This document shows positions 1-12,385 of a DNA stretch of 64,000 bases, one piece after another. The stretch is taken from contig LATX02000247.1 of the NCBI GenBank assembly GCA_001466705.2, positions 152,405-216,404 of the forward strand, read 5' to 3'. The translations under genes were made by a program, and so were the position numbers. The notes under the pieces were generated by a model. That model saw nothing but the letters and a program-made list of their open reading frames with translations, did no database searches and was not told the DNA's origin. Origin of the DNA: Moniliophthora roreri (taxonomy: Eukaryota; Basidiomycota; Agaricomycetes; Agaricales; Marasmiaceae). The stretch's first letter is position 1. Every line of letters begins with the position of its first letter.

Positions 1-990
1 TATGTGTGGGGGAGCCTGAAGTATTTCATGGTATCAGTTCCGAATCTCATTGCTGAGCCCAATATTGCCTACCTTGGACTCCTTCACGCAGTGTGGTAGC
101 TGTTAACGAGCATGTCTCTATGTCAAGCACCATCACCCTTTTAGCACACATCCATACACAAGAAGATAGACTGACATACTGTGATTTTTTAGACTTGGCT
201 TGCACAAGTGGATTTCACAGCAGTGTTCTCATTATGTTGATGACTCGAGAGTAGATGTGTGATATATTTGCTAGTGTCATTGGCCATGTAAAAATCTGTG
301 AGTGAAGGGCTAGACCGACAGCATGGATCACGCACCCTGTTGACTACTGCTTGTGCTGCTCTGGTAAATTCCTCCTGGCCTCCCGGATCGTGTATACTAG
401 TCCAATCAATCCAAACCATCCTCCTATGAACAAATCATATAGTAGAGCCCCTCAGAAAACAGCTGGAAGCCTATTGACCAGCCCAAGGTCCTGTGACGTG
501 GCACTTCGCTAGGGTATCCCTGAAGATAATTCTGGCTCCACAAGGTTGCGATATCCTGCATATATCATTGACATGATAGCAAGAGGTTACTCGAAGGCAG
601 ATTGAGGCAGGAGAATTGGACTTGAGCATGGGGAAGAAATTTGTAGGTGAGGCAGTTGGTGGGGAACATGAAGGAAAGAAGGCAAGTTACTTACTGTCTC
701 AGGCTGTCTATGAGTCATATAGTCATATGGACTCCGACGAGCAAAAAGTGCCTGAGTTGAAGCAATAGTGACGTGACTAAAGGGTGTTGTTGCTAAAAAT
801 AACACTCATTGCCTGAGATTGTCTGACATCTTTATTGACCACCATTCCTCGTCTGCCCTCATATTATTTCGTCTGACCAGACGGAACATCGTCCCCAATT
901 TTCACTGGGATTTAATTCTTACAGGGTCTCATTTATGCATCCTGAGCCAATCAAACCACCCTGATGTGCAAATTGATTTCTGGTCAGCAA

Positions 991-1046
991 GCCCGGGCTC
1001 AATGTTTGACAAGGCCCTGCCCTGCCCCAGGGTATTGAGCCCAGCC
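991..1046. repeat. Imperfect hairpin, GC-rich arms
   Basis: GCCCGGGCTCAAT at 991-1003 is matched in inverted orientation by ATTGAGCCCAGCCC at 1034-1047, with one mismatch near the arm end. The loop is about 30 nt. It could be a remnant of a mobile element end; no function is shown. Confidence 0.45.
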
Positions 1047-1440
1047 CGGCCCGCAACATCACTAATCTTGAATTGAGTCATCCCGACTCAACCTCGGGGT
1101 CAAGTGACTCTACTCGCTGCCACAGCCGCCATCCTACTCATACGATGGAGGTACGTTAGGAATGATCCGATGATGGGCTTCCACTGAGATGCCAGTGGGA
1201 TCCTCAACGTACGCTGAACGTATGATGATAGATGATAGATAGCCACTAGCGACGAAGTCCTTCATTCCGTCATGTCCCCCATTGTATGTAGTCCCAGAGA
1301 CCTTTGGGAAGTCTCCCTGTGTTTTGGTGCTCAATATGATATGGGACAGTTCTCATAAACGTTGTTTTTCATGAGTAGTTTTTGGCCCCAGGGTTCAGTT
1401 ACATGCATCTCATAACAGAAAAGTCCTCACCCATTGGTAG

Positions 1441-1640
1441 GATGACATCACCTGGCATTTCAGCATGCCATTGGCATGCCACCGGCATTTTGGCCCAAAA
1501 TGCCGAAGGTAAAAGGCTAGGCCTGGTTTACCGAAATGCCGGTCAGCATTTCTGGGCCGGAGCTGACCCCAAAAAGGCCAAAAGGCTGGGTGGACCAGGG
1601 CCAAAAGGCTAGGTCCGCTGGAGCAGGTAGTCACATCCAG
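1441..1640. repeat. Palindrome cluster (GCATGCC / GGCATTTTGG)
   Basis: A near-perfect 21-nt palindrome of GGCATTTTGG and its complement lies near 1485-1505. A GCATGCC..GGCATGC palindrome lies just upstream, and GGCCAAAAGGCT is repeated at about 1575-1612. Related pieces (AAATGCC, GGCCAAAAGG) recur at 1925-1970. The density of short palindromes is unlike the surrounding DNA and suggests subterminal repeats of a degenerate DNA transposon. Confidence 0.4.
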
Positions 1641-3301
1641 ACGTGGTGAGTCATTGGAGCTACACAATTAGGTTATGCTACCATCTGGTGAGTGTATATA
1701 GATCCTCTACGAGACAAATCCATCTATGAATCACCTATCACAGAGACAGTTGATCAAACATAGTGAGAAGACCATGTGATACTATTACTGGACAAAAATC
1801 ACCCAGGAGAAAATCTTCTGAGTACACTTACTTACTGTAAGGTCTGGAAGTAGTGTTACCAGGGCAGTAGGGGTCTTGAAACTAGCAGCAGATGTGTCAC
1901 CCCATGGTAATTCTGGCCTTAACATTTTGAAATGCTGGAAATGCCGTAAATGCCATAAAAGGCCAAAAGGTGAGTTGTCAATCTACCGATGCCATATGTT
2001 GGAATCCTCGGAACAATGACATTCCTAACGTATCAACAGAATATGATTTGTTGTCAGCAGTGTAGGCTGTACTTGACATCTCAGCGCAGATTGAACTGAT
2101 ATTTCCTCCTATTTACCATGCGTTGGAGCAGCCAGTATACAACTGATTATTTGGCAGCCGAATCAACTCTATTTTCTCCGCTTCACTCTCGACCTCAGAG
2201 GATCAGAAGATCTCTGAGTGACTTCCGCATTACAGCCTGTCTTCTGCTCCTCATAGGGCGCTACAAACCAAACAATGGTGGTCCATAGAACCAAATACAT
2301 GATTCCGTCATATCGCCGTCAGAATACTCGGCTTTGTGACATTCATCGATTGCCGATGATTGTTTTCAGGGATGTCATTCATTCGATTTCTTTTTAATTC
2401 AGTGGTACGTGTTCATCGGCCTGTCGTTTACAACAGCTGTTGAAGCAGGAAATGCTTATATATCCTATACAGGACACACTAAGCCACAACATCAGCAAAG
2501 CTACACCCATGTTTCTGGTGTTCCATGCATTACTTGTATTTCAGCTTCAGAGGGAGAACATGAGTCAATGCACTAAAGCAGATACGATTCAACAGCTATA
2601 TTGAAAGGTGGGAGTGTGGAAGTGGAACCCAAAATTCCAAGCATCAACAAGAGCACGTGAGAGGCCAAACCTTTACGTTGAACCATCATCGCGGAGCCTG
2701 CCCCCGACAACCTCGATTTTCCTCACCCAGAAAGTAATATCGCAATAATCTTCTTCCCCACTTTATGAACCAATTCAATGATTCTGTCAAGGATCAACCA
2801 ATGACTTTCAAGACTCAAGCCTACAACTTCAAGGTTCTCTTCAATGCTCTAGCTCTCAAGCCATCTGCGGTGGTCAAATGCTTTGGTCTCACCTACTCAG
2901 CCCTACTAGGTTCTACGGCTTGGCTCTCCAGCTGACTTTCAGTGACTAATAGGTTTTTTCCAGCATTATGATTCCACCTCACAGTCGGAATCACGTCAAC
3001 AAAAATGGCAGGGTGTAGGATATGACAAATTTGAGAGGACTTCGAACCAGGTGTGTTGTACTTATATCTGCTGGTGCATTTGGTCTGACTAATTGGCAAT
3101 AGCCAGTCCCAAACGACCTCAAGATGGTCACCTGTAATGCAGTCGCCATGCCATGGGCTTCTACCCAGACAGAAATCAGCTGGCCAACCTTACCTGCATT
3201 GACAACTGTGTTACACTGTCAATAAGCTGTGGCAGCATATCCTTAATATGGCATTTATGGATTGAATGATAGGTAATTTTGTGTATTGTAAGTGTATTTT
3301 A

Positions 3302-3340
3302 TGGTATTGTACAATATTGGGACCTTGTTGTGCAATACCA
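3302..3340. repeat. Small hairpin
   Basis: TGGTATTGTACAA (3302-3314) pairs with TTGTGCAATACCA (3328-3340), 12 of 13 bases complementary, around a 13-nt loop. It lies about 85 bp upstream of the membrane-protein start at 3425. Confidence 0.45.
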
Positions 3341-3424
3341 TCACATACAAGCGGAATTGGTATTGAAAAAGCCAATTTCCACATTTTAAAATACAAATAA
3401 TACAATTGTAGCTTTGCTGATGAA

Positions 3425-4533
3425 ATGTCAAATCCAGGCCAGGACACTGACGCGAAGCTCTTGCACAGGCACAGTACCACTATCCCGCTGCCCCAGATGT
3501 CAGCTTGCCAACATCGTGTCCCAGGGGAATACGAGCAGATGCCAACAAATACTATAATCACTGTGTTGACATTCAAGCTTCGTGCCACTCTGCGAGATCC
3601 CTCCCCAATCATCAATGGAACCCCATCTATTTCTACCCCTCCTAGTGCAACTGTCATGCATTGGCTTATAGCCACAGGGGTGTTTTCTTTGCTCATTCTG
3701 CTGAGCATAGCTTGTTTCATCCTTTTTCTCGAGCACAGGCGATGTCGGCGAAAAAAATACTGGAAAAGTCTGTCGACGCTTATGCCATATACATATGTTG
3801 AGACAGAACAGAGATGTAAAGCACAGTGGAGTGTGCTCAACTCACATTTGTACAAGAGCTTGCTAGAACCTTGAGGGTTGTAGAGGTGTGATGTGCAGAG
3901 TAGTCAATGTAAATTGAACTGGAGAATGTAGCTACATACATGCTTGCTTTTATACTACTCTAAAGGATAAGTTCTGTGGATAAACGGTGAAACCTAGTAA
4001 GCTATGGATGTAAGCTACTGAATACTTATGAGATAAAGTATCCAAGAATAATGTGTCTCGGAGAGACACAATACAATCGTCTGACAGCGGAAGGAACTAT
4101 ACATGAATACTACATGTGTTCTACTGTATTGTGCATGAGGCTACAATACTCCTACTGGACAAGGGAGCACTCCTATGACTGTAGTGCAAGCTCCGGAGAA
4201 GCTCAGGAACGTACTTTGTAAGTTCCGTAGTTGATCACAGATGCAAGTAATACAATAACTAATGTGCCTAGTTTAGTATAGTACAGGTACTGTGCTTCAA
4301 CAACATATGTGGCTCAGCCAACTAGAAGACGGAAAACTGGTAATCGAGAGAGAGAGGAAGAGGTTAATAGGCAAAGGGCCCGAGTTTCGGAGGGGGAGGT
4401 TGATGCATCGTTTCTGGCTGAACTAGTACGTCTGGGATTGATAGAGTGGCTACAAGCCAACCGACAAAGACGGGGGGATCTTGATCTTTCTGGGCAGGAG
4501 TTACTTCCAGACTATGCCTCGCAAACTTCGTGA
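3425..4533 (+). pseudogene. Single-pass TM, PY-motif family protein split by a solo LTR
   Basis: The 5' part (3425-3795) encodes an N-terminal region with S/T/P-rich stretches, one TM helix (about residues 79-101, LIATGVFSLLILLSIACFIL), a basic stop-transfer (RRCRRKK) and an MPYTY motif. The 3' part (4308-4533) encodes a charged tail with a WLQANRQR segment and ends ...LLPDYASQTS. A 507-bp LTR plus one target-site copy separates them. With these removed, the two parts join in frame, and the order TM, basic, PYT, charged tail, PY motif matches the genes at 11618 and 12386. As it stands, the frame stops inside the LTR just after the TM and MPYTY motif. The start is uncertain because the paralogue at 12386 has short 5' exons. 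The family is not one I recognise. Confidence 0.6.
3796..4302. mobile_element. Solo LTR (Ty1/copia-like termini)
   Basis: The element starts TGTTGA and ends TCAACA, the inverted termini typical of copia-type LTRs. It is flanked by the direct repeat ACATA at 3791-3795 and 4303-4307, a 5-bp target-site duplication. It is 507 bp with no internal coding frame, which fits an LTR left after LTR-LTR recombination. Orientation is not determined. The superfamily assignment rests only on the termini and TSD length. Confidence 0.8.
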
Positions 4534-4837
4534 ATCATTTATGGACGCTGTAGTAGGATTTACCTGCTTTTTGTTTAGTCAATCGTTTTGCCACACTTGT
4601 AGTTACGACGCAGAGTCACACGTGGCGAGAAACAGCCAATAAGGCATTCTTGACACTGACCACTACGATCAGAAGCGGAGTCGCGATTCGTCAATGCCAG
4701 GAAGTTTCGCTTATGCCTTGGAACAAATTACAAATTCCATAGTAGGCGAGACCGGAAATAAACCGGGCCGGAGCCGGCAGAAGCGTATAATCAAAGTTTG
4801 GCTCTGTCGACGCGCCTACTTCTCTTTTTCCACTACC

Positions 4838-6975
4838 ATGCTTTCTCTCATCGAGCCAACCATACTCTTGCTGCTACTTTTTGCAGCAGTGGTATTGTGT
4901 TTGTGCTTATCGCGGTCCCTTCGAAGGTAAGAGTCATCTCCTGGTATGGTGATAGTGATGTGCATCCGATCTTGTCCCGTTCTACTCTAGCTCTCCACTG
5001 GGCGCGGATTCGGAAGAAGTGTTGGGGAAGGCAGTAAGATTGGTATTGGAGAACAAGTCAGGACTGGTACCCGGGAAGGAATCAACACCATCACAGAAGA
5101 AATCCAACCTTTCATCTCTCCGCAGAGATACTGCCTCTCACGTCGACCGAAGCCTAGACGAAAACTTTGCTCGTCACATGACAGACCGCCTCATCATGCT
5201 TCTTCGTTCGGGTCCCGGAGTCTTGTCTCCCAAGGATAGAACGTACTTCGACTCGGTTCTTCAGATTGCAGATTCGAAGATTGAGGACGTAGAACAGAAG
5301 AGCGAAGGTGCTCGGCATGGAATCGAAACCGAAAAACAAAAGATCGAAGAAGCACGACAGAGGCTGAATGGCTACCAACAAGATCTGAAGCGACATCAGA
5401 AATCATTGCGCTTCCTTCGTCTCCGACGCCGGAATATCCAGTCATTATACGCTCCCATCCGCAAACTTCCATTCGAGATCCTTTCCATCATTTTTATCCA
5501 CTGCACCATCGAAACGAATCTCAATTCGCGTTTTTCGCCCGCGATTCTTCGAACACTGCAGCTCGTATCAACATATTGGCAACGAGTTCTTCTTTCGACC
5601 CCTCAGGTTTGGGCCAGGATGCGTCTCAGTTGGGATTCTGCGTTCTTTTCTCCTGTGAGTGTTCTGGAGCGCCTACAGCTCCACCTCAAGCGATCCCGAG
5701 ACGTGCCCATCTCCCTGCACCTCCATATTCATCACGCTGCTCAACCTGGTAGCTGGAAACAATTTGCAGAGTATCTGGCAGCCATCCGTGGTGCAGGCGC
5801 TCACCGGCTGCGTAATCTTCGCCTCGTCGTTCACGATGCAAATGTTTCGGGTACTTCTCGTGTCCTGGAGAACATGAAAAGCTGTATCGGTTCGGTTCAG
5901 AATTTCGAGTTGGAACTGGGATACATGTACTGGAGTGAGGGAGGCACGAATCTTCTTGTCAAGCTCCAGAAGGCTTGCCCCCAACTGGTTTCTTTGTCGC
6001 TTTCTGCGCCCCTGTGTCCAGTATCCCATATCACTTTCGTTTCCCTGTCATTTTCGTCGCTTACCCATCTTTCCATTTCTCTCCCGATTGAGACCGCATT
6101 GACTGCTATCAAGTTGTGTGGGGCCAATCTCGTATCGGCGCACGTTCGGGTCATGCTTAATCATACAATTGATGACGATGAAGATGCCGCCGAACATTTG
6201 GATTTTGACGGGGATGAAGAAAATAACAATCCAACTCGTTTTCATGTACTCCCTTCCCTGGACACCCTCACTATCGAAACGGAAAGTGAGTGCAAGTGCA
6301 AGGTCCCTGATCTCGCTATTGCTCGCGTTCTCGAGAAGATTTCGGCGCCATCGTTGACTAGGCTGGCCATTCTTCCCGATACGAAGGAACAACCAGGAAA
6401 GTGCGTGTGTTTGGCTCTTGCGCTGTTGGGGCTTCTTTCTCGAAAGAAGTCGGAGGTGCCTTTGCAGAGCCTTCATATCAGGAATTTCCCGATCGACGAC
6501 GACGGCTTCATCGCGATCTTTATGCGGCGGCTCGAGAATTTGAAGTCTCTGGTTATTGAAGAAGCATGGTATGCTTCTGAAAACCGTATCATAACGGAAT
6601 GTTTCTTGAAGATGTTTACTTTGGGAAGTATGTCGATCCTGTTTCTCATTGAAATCGTGAATTGATCACTCGTATACAACGACAGTTCGAAACAAGTTAT
6701 TGCTTGCTCCCAACTTGCGTTACCTTGAGCTGGAAGTACACAGCGATAGTGACTGGACACCCGGCGTTTTTGAGAATATGCTCGAATCGAGGATTGACAA
6801 GGGATTGGCCTCGGTTTATTTGAAAGTCGCTGAGGAGGTATCTACGCTGAATCTTGTTCGGTTGAATCGTCTTCAGCAGAAGATTGCGTTGAAAGTGTGG
6901 CACGAAACAGAAGATGATGAGGATGGGGAATATTTGATAAGCTATAAGGATCAGGTGTTTAGCGGTTTGGACTGA
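4838..6975 (+). CDS. F-box protein with N-terminal membrane anchor
   Basis: Three exons: 4838-4926, 4991-6627 and 6686-6975, introns 64 and 58 nt, 671 aa. The first exon encodes a strongly hydrophobic segment (about residues 8-26, mostly L/V/A/C) followed by SRSLR, which looks like a signal anchor. A charged probable coiled coil lies at about 124-174. The F-box is at about 185-230 (KLPFEILSIIFIHC, then a STYWQRVLLSTPQVWARM stretch). The rest is leucine-rich and LRR-like (LRNLRLVV, LRYLELEV). F-box proteins recruit substrates to SCF ubiquitin ligases through Skp1. An N-terminal TM is unusual and would place substrate selection at a membrane. If a downstream start is used, the anchor is lost. 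The final exon shares frame through the spliced Ile codon. Confidence 0.85.
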
Positions 6976-9900
6976 CATTGCTACATAGGTGCTACTTTTT
7001 TTTTGCAAGTTTGATTTCTTGGACCGTTAGCGTAGGGTTGCGCTTAATCACTCCGACAAAGGGCTTGTGGACAATCTCGTCAGAGTCTTTGTCTATGTTA
7101 CATGTATTTTGTCATTACAATTGTATCGTGAATGTACAGCCACAACGCTCCTTGATTCTGAACATCCATGTTCGCAACTCACCCAGACCCGACGAATTGA
7201 TTTGGATTCTGGGGGAATAACATAAATTTGGTGAGTAGTCGTTAACAGTGACTCGCTGTCCGAGTCTGTAACGACCACCACGCCTCCCTCCTAATCAGCT
7301 TCGAATCACCGCAGGCGGCTATGCCCTAGGTCCCGTATCAGGGAAACATTTCGCTAATGCCCCACGAAGCCTGGGGCAGTGCATCAGATCCATCTCTGCC
7401 GGTAAGTGAGAATAGAACTCTCAAGCTGCCCGAACCTTTTTTATTGGACCTATGCCTATCAGCCTTCAATACACCGATGACGAGTTGATATACAAGGGTG
7501 TGAGGTGTGCTGCCGTACATCTTTCACATAACATCTCAAATATCCAGCGACCTCGGCTAACGTCAATTTTTTTCTATCTCCCTTTCCTCTTCGTCTCCCT
7601 TGCTCTTCCTTGTACCCAATGCCCCCAGGGAGGTCAAATATACATTTTGGGCCTATTCCCAGCATGGGAGAGGCACACTGACACTGTACCTTCCGTTGCT
7701 CAATGACCTTTACGAAACGGCCACGTGTAGACAAATATCTGGGACATATGTTGAGGATATTTGATCCGTCTGTGCTGCAGGATATCTTTTCCCGTCAGTG
7801 GTGTAGCCATAACTCATGCGCAATGACAATTGCTGGAAATTTCGCTTAGTCGCTTAGCAAGAATCGGACGCACATAAAGTCTAGACTCCGTCAATCATTC
7901 CTTTTTCCGCTTGACGCACCTATGACTCAGTACCTTGAAAAATTAACAAGAATCGCAATTGAAACAGAAAATCTAAGTAGTTGAAAAGAGATTACATAGG
8001 AACGGCCCGAGTACTGAATACAGTAAGGAATAACACTAATCACTACGGGCTGTTTCATGTGGTTCAGAGGGCGGAAGTACATTGACAATGCTTGGGCTTT
8101 TGGCGGAGACCACCGGAAAACCGGCGAAAACTCGGCAATCAAACTTGGAAAATACTGATGAACTTTCCATGGATGAGGTTTTAGAAAGCGTGCACATGAA
8201 GGCCTTTGTGGTTCCACGCGCATTTCGGTCTGAGGTTGGTGAAGTTATGATTATAACAAAGCCACTGATGGTAGTTGCTAGATGATGATTATTCGGAGGA
8301 GTGAAAACTGTAGGCGTTAGGCTACTCATTCGAGTCGTCTTGATAAATGTTGACGATAAAGGTCGACGTCCCGGTTGAAGTATTAGTCGCATTCGTACTC
8401 ATATGAGTCATCGGTATACAAGGATGGCATGATTATCATCATGGATCTTGTCATCTGCTGTATCTTCGTAATTCAATGAACCGCGCTAACAAGGTAGAGA
8501 AAGAATATCTCATAGTGCGGATAATGCTGAAGTCTTCACGTATACATGCATTAGCATCATTGTTCAGTATCTAAAGGAATAAAAGCAGAACCCGCAACAT
8601 TTTTACATCCGGAAGACGATGTTGTTACTGAAGGTGCCATGTATAAGGTAGCCTTGAACGGGAGGTTCGGGTTTGTAATTCGCGCTACGATTTTTGTAAT
8701 GCCTCCGAGTAGCAGGAACGCCAGGAAAGCTCACCGCCTGACGAATCACAGAGCAGGTATATCACCGATCACCGAGGAGAGAAAAAGCATGTCCGCGGAA
8801 AGAGAAATAGGATAGTCCTTGTACCACCGTGACGGTGCAGTTGAAAACCGAACTCGCTTTTCAGCGAGTAAAGAACAGCCTAGAATGGAATGGTATACAG
8901 GCTGTAATCTGAAGGCGATGAAGGCTCGGGGGTTAGGAAAGGAATTCTCGATGACTTCGGGGCGGTGATCGCGACGTACTCCGTTCCTAGCCCACGTACG
9001 TTGCATACACCAGGTTTTACCCAGAAGCTTGTGAAAAACCTGGACAATTTGACTCGGACTCGGAGGCATGCATATATGTTGCATGATTGTGAAAATGGGT
9101 CCCGATATCTAACATGCAAAATGTAGTTGGCCTGTGCTACTATGAGCTAATAGCTCAAGTTGGTCAGCTTTGATCGGAGCATAAGTTCCAGTACCTATGA
9201 GCTCAAGGTCAGATATAATGGCCACTGTTTTCTCCTCACCTCCGTATAGGCCATGGGGTACGATCCGCACTAGCACAATAGTAACATCGACACCAGGATT
9301 GATGTGATCCGACGCTGTTCAATAATAAAGGATCATCAGAACACGGAATCAGATTGACAAGCTAAATTAAAGCGCTGAGCGTGAAAGTCGATTTATATCC
9401 CATAGACCCAGGTCTTCGCTTGAGCCTTTTTCCAAATTCCTTCCTTTACGACCCGATATCAACTAGTCCCAAGTCAAAAGGCCAAAGTATAAGGCCATAC
9501 ATAGCTGGAATATGCAAAGGGCAGAACGGTTCTTGGGACGCCATGACTCACAGGACCCATGGATGAAGACGAGAAGGCGTGTCGCGTAACGGAGTCGGGA
9601 GTGAGAGGGCCACGTGAGAATTTTTTTCCGTTGCTGTGCAGTTGCATGAGACCGTGACAACTCTCTCTTACTCTATTCGCTCTTCGCTCCCGGACCAGCG
9701 CTTATTCGCACTTCAAGTTTCTGATTGCACTTGAGCTTCCGAGGTCAAAAATTTCGGGTTGTTGGATAAAGTAAGTCTTGTCGATGCAGATGAGTCATTA
9801 AACTTGATTTGTTCAAGCCTATTATCGTCACATCCCTTGCTTCTCTATTGACGAGGCTGAGCATGGTTCTCTCCGGCTACCAGCTTGGAGGTGCGAATCA

Positions 9901-11540
9901 CAAGGATGAAAAGCCCAGATAACATGACGAGTGGTGGAAAGCAATTTAGAGCTATATCACGGTAAGCACACAACGTACTGGGTGGTTAATACAGTTTAAA
10001 GGTCTCGACCTGAAGACGACAAGATATTATGGAAATGAGAGGGTCTGATTACGGAGCCTCTGACTCGTGACTTGTCGATATGGCTTCAGGCTGCAAACTG
10101 GCACCTTTCTACGCATTTCTGATTCATTCACCTGCTCAATAGAACGGTTGTGATGGGGCACGCCTCTCCCCCTTCATCAAAGCACCAGCAAGATATACCA
10201 CACGCGTTTTCATGATGCGAGCTTGGACACGTCAGGTACGATGCCTGCCGTAAAGTCCATTAGAATCTCGGCCTCCATCTGCCATAAGATTCACATCAAT
10301 GACTCCAGTGCAATCTCAAATGACAGATCGCTCAAGAATTTGACAGCACCTTCAAGGGCTCAATTCGAAGGGTTTTTTTTTTTGGCCATGCGGTCAATGA
10401 GACGCTCCTAGTAGTAAGTCTTTTGTATTTTTGATTTATTGGCCCTCGAGGCTGATGTGTGGTAAATTCAGACAGGCCTGTCACTAAACTCGGATAATCA
10501 GTTGTCACGATTCCGTGATTCTGTGATTCCAAGTGAGAGGAAGCCATAGAGTCAAGCTTTATTGCGACTTTGGCCAATCCGTCTAGCAGCTTACATGGGA
10601 GACAACGTTTGGGATAGGGGTCTTCAACACATCGTGAGGATTCAGCGGATGATAGACATGATCAATTCGAATGACGATCGATGATTATCAACCAACACTC
10701 GTGGGAAGTCGGATTTAGATTTGCCGCGACAGAGATATGATCGGAATTCGTCTTTATCTGCCAACTTTTTCCTTATGCGGAAGGTGTAACTGGGTGGGAA
10801 AGTTGTGGTCTGATAGATGCCGATAGATCGTTTTGTTTGGTTCGTTCCACCGCTCACTCTCATCGTCTGTTAGCCCAGGAAGTCACAACACCAAGAAACG
10901 GACTCGTACTTGCCATCGGACTCCGATGGTCCACTGCGGCAAGCTCTATTTTCTCTCACAATAGACTGGGAACTCGGACCGCTAGGTGTTGGGCGGGCAC
11001 TCCTCCCGTAATCCACAATCTTAAGCTCTTTCCGGAGTCTGAGGTTGGAAAGGATATGCCGAAATCCAATGGCAACTGCGGTGGTTCACATTTATTGGCT
11101 CAAGACCCACAGCAGCATGGACATGACGATATCATTGTGTGTGCCCACCAGGTTTGATTTACTTCGGGCATCCCCTACGCGCACCCGACGTCGTAACACT
11201 TCGATGCAATTGTCAACGTCCATGAATATACGCTCTGTACTCACAGATCTAATGATCGCAGGTATACTAAGATTTATGGAAGACGTAATCTGTCCGGTGT
11301 ATCTTTGGCTAGGCCAGGAGGCTACTGCTTGCCAACATTTCCTATTCGGAGGAAGAACGTGTCGGCGGTCATTACGACAATTACTCCTACACTGATTGCC
11401 AGTTGCGTGCCACCCGTACGGTTTGTTGTATTTGTTCCAGTTTTCATCTTGGGACGTATCTCTTCCATTTTGGGACATTACAATCTGAGAACTATAGACA
11501 TGTGGAACTAGAGCTCTACAAAGGAAAAAAAAAAAGCCCA
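6976..11540. other. Long intergenic stretch, nothing assigned
   Basis: I see only short overlapping frames on both strands with no recognisable motif, no repeated element and no coherent splice chain. Around 10.8-11.5 kb several frames overlap and 5' exons of the gene at 11618 may hide here, but I could not build a supported model. Confidence 0.4.
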
Positions 11541-11617
11541 ACCTAAAGTCCAAGGCACAGGAGCCGTCGACACCAGCTACGATCACAGAACACATCACGC
11601 TATTCTACGCCCCTCAA

Positions 11618-12133
11618 ATGCTCGAGCATACAACAACCATAATGCCACCTCTTACCACTCCTACGACAGCCGTCTGTGATCATGGGATCGCGTCCACACT
11701 CGACACAGCGGAGAGCTCAACACTGACTCTCAGCGTATCGAACTCTATTCACAGTTCTCCTTCCGAGAGTATCGCAGTTGTGACCCTCGGAGTTCTAGTG
11801 CTGCTGGCAGTCCTAACTATCATTGCCTTGGCTCTGTTATGGCGTAGACGACCCACGAAGAAGGATTTGAATACGGAAATTCCGACTCCGTATCCCTTCA
11901 CGCAGGAGATGACGGCCAGAACGAAAGCGGAGACTCGGAATAGGGGAACGGAGAGGGATTCTAGACGGATGAACTTTCATCTTCGTCAGGGTTCGAATGG
12001 CCAGGCTGCAGTTGTATTCTGGGCTGAACTTTCCCGCCCACTTGTAGAGCCGTTGCAGTCGAGTCGACAAGACCTTGAGTCTTTGGAGCTCGAGAGGCGG
12101 AATTCACCTCCAGAATACACTTCGCGCGTGTGA
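11618..12133 (+). CDS. Single-pass TM protein with S/T-rich ectodomain and C-terminal PPxY
   Basis: 171 aa from the ATG at 11618. The open frame extends upstream to about 11550 with more S/T/P-rich sequence, so the true 5' end probably includes another exon. Order: T/S-rich ectodomain, TM helix (about residues 50-70, VVTLGVLVLLAVLTIIALALLW), basic stop-transfer RRRPTKK, IPTPYPF motif, charged tail of about 80 residues, then SPPEYTSRV at the C-terminus. PPEY fits the PPxY ligand of NEDD4/Rsp5 WW domains. It faces its paralogue at 12386 tail to tail, with about 250 bp between stops. The surface location and ubiquitin-ligase link are inferred; I do not know a named family. Confidence 0.7.
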   Translation: MLEHTTTIMPPLTTPTTAVCDHGIASTLDTAESSTLTLSVSNSIHSSPSESIAVVTLGVLVLLAVLTIIALALLWRRRPTKKDLNTEIPTPYPFTQEMTARTKAETRNRGTERDSRRMNFHLRQGSNGQAAVVFWAELSRPLVEPLQSSRQDLESLELERRNSPPEYTSRV

Positions 12134-12385
12134 ATGGAATATGTCTTTGCGGGAGTTTTTAGTATTAATGCGCCGGCTGTCTCCTTCATCCTTTGGCTGT
12201 GCATCCCTCGCCGGGGACTTGAGTTTTGACCGACTGAAATGGATGTATTACAAGATATGCGTACATAATACGTGTGTCTGAGTGGTCCAAAACATCAAAT
12301 GAGTGAATACAGCATATTAGTCCAGATATTAAATAGTAAGTAATATTCGTGATCCAATAAATCGGCCAATCCGTCCAATACCCAT

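Larger units (their letters stand above)
1..3424. other. Gene-poor region with palindromic repeats
   Basis: I see no convincing gene. The sequence holds short frames without domain character and scattered palindromic pieces (listed separately). The recurring GGCATTT/AAATGCC and GCCAAAAGG motifs suggest old transposon or MITE debris, but no terminal repeats or transposase motif could be recognised. Confidence 0.5.

Noticed and set aside
8036..8392. Minus-strand 118-codon frame as a gene
   Set aside because: There is no motif, and an equally good plus-strand frame overlaps it. Neither shows real coding character.
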